From positions 17,048,001 to 17,112,000 of the forward strand of contig OX485803.1 of assembly GCA_950295325.1 (NCBI GenBank): 64,000 bases of DNA. The letters are read 5' to 3'. Shown piece after piece: positions 63,561 through 64,000 of this stretch (positions are counted from its first letter, which is position 1; each line of letters opens with the position of its first letter). A model generated the notes under the pieces. That model was not told the DNA's origin. It saw nothing but the letters and a program-made list of their open reading frames with translations, and ran no database searches. Made by a program: the position numbers and the translations under genes. The stretch comes from Polytrichum commune (Eukaryota > Streptophyta > Polytrichopsida > Polytrichales > Polytrichaceae).

Positions 63561-64000
63561 CAGACCGAGTTCCTTCAAAATGTAAGAATCCACTAGGGCA
63601 ATGCATTGTTATGCCCAACCATTGACAAAAGTTGCGAAAAAAAATATAGAGGCAAGAAGGGTGCACCTATTCCATGTGTTCACAATGTTCAAACCTAATG
63701 TGAGGGACTAAGTTAAATTCAAAGAGAAATATGGCCTAGAAAATACATGAAATAAGAAAATCGGTCACACATGGTGTGACCACCTTCCTCTTAATTTGGG
63801 GGCTAAACTTGGAACTGAGGTCAATTTTATCAACATAGTTGATTGACAAGGGATTGTTTTTTGCAGCAAATCATGAAAACTTATATGACGTTGTTCAAAG
63901 CATCATATCTGCAAGATCATGCACAACGACATAAACATTTCCTGCTAATCATACTAATTTGGACACATTAACGTTTATATATTCTATGGAGCTACCCTAA

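Overview
The window looks like nuclear DNA of a land plant. Three multi-exon genes with GT-AG introns encode proteins recognisable as plant families, and the rest is AT-rich, non-coding and full of degraded transposable elements. Low gene density and heavily decayed retroelements would suit a bryophyte or another seedless plant, but that is inference; the sequence does not fix the lineage. No organellar, bacterial or viral gene was recognised.

Genes occupy only about 16-37 kb. (1) 18238-22421, plus strand: an eight-exon gene for a 509-residue hnRNP Q/R-like protein with an acidic N-terminus, three RRMs and an RGG tail (LIF2 class). It probably has a 5' UTR exon ending at 16256 and a 1.9 kb leader intron. 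(2) 27871-31726, plus strand: a three-exon gene for a 1092-residue nuclear protein ending in a PHD / zinc-knuckle / extended-PHD module, as in BRPF, JADE and AF10 chromatin readers. Its 3' end looks truncated or frame-shifted. (3) 32420-36648, minus strand, convergent with (2): an eleven-exon gene for a 454-residue tetratricopeptide-repeat protein whose first intron has a GC donor. A six-unit, about 230-bp tandem array lies 0.6 kb upstream of its start.

The flanks are a transposon graveyard. 0-9.5 kb: AT-rich DNA, a tRNA-derived SINE with a 12-bp target duplication, and a palindrome-bearing satellite split by a GC-richer block. 10.6-15 kb: a decayed MULE-like transposase and a Ty3/gypsy-like gag relic. 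23-26.3 kb: three small inverted-repeat elements. 37-64 kb: tandem arrays, a copia gag relic, a 5'-truncated SINE copy, a complete 1400-bp hAT derivative with exact 8-bp target duplication, and several PIF/Harbinger-like MITEs, mostly flanked by TAA.

No new multi-gene system was found. The points most worth following are the structurally complete hAT derivative, the MITE families, the SINE pair, the tandem array upstream of the TPR gene, a nested hairpin near 59.75 kb, and the frame problem at the end of the PHD gene.
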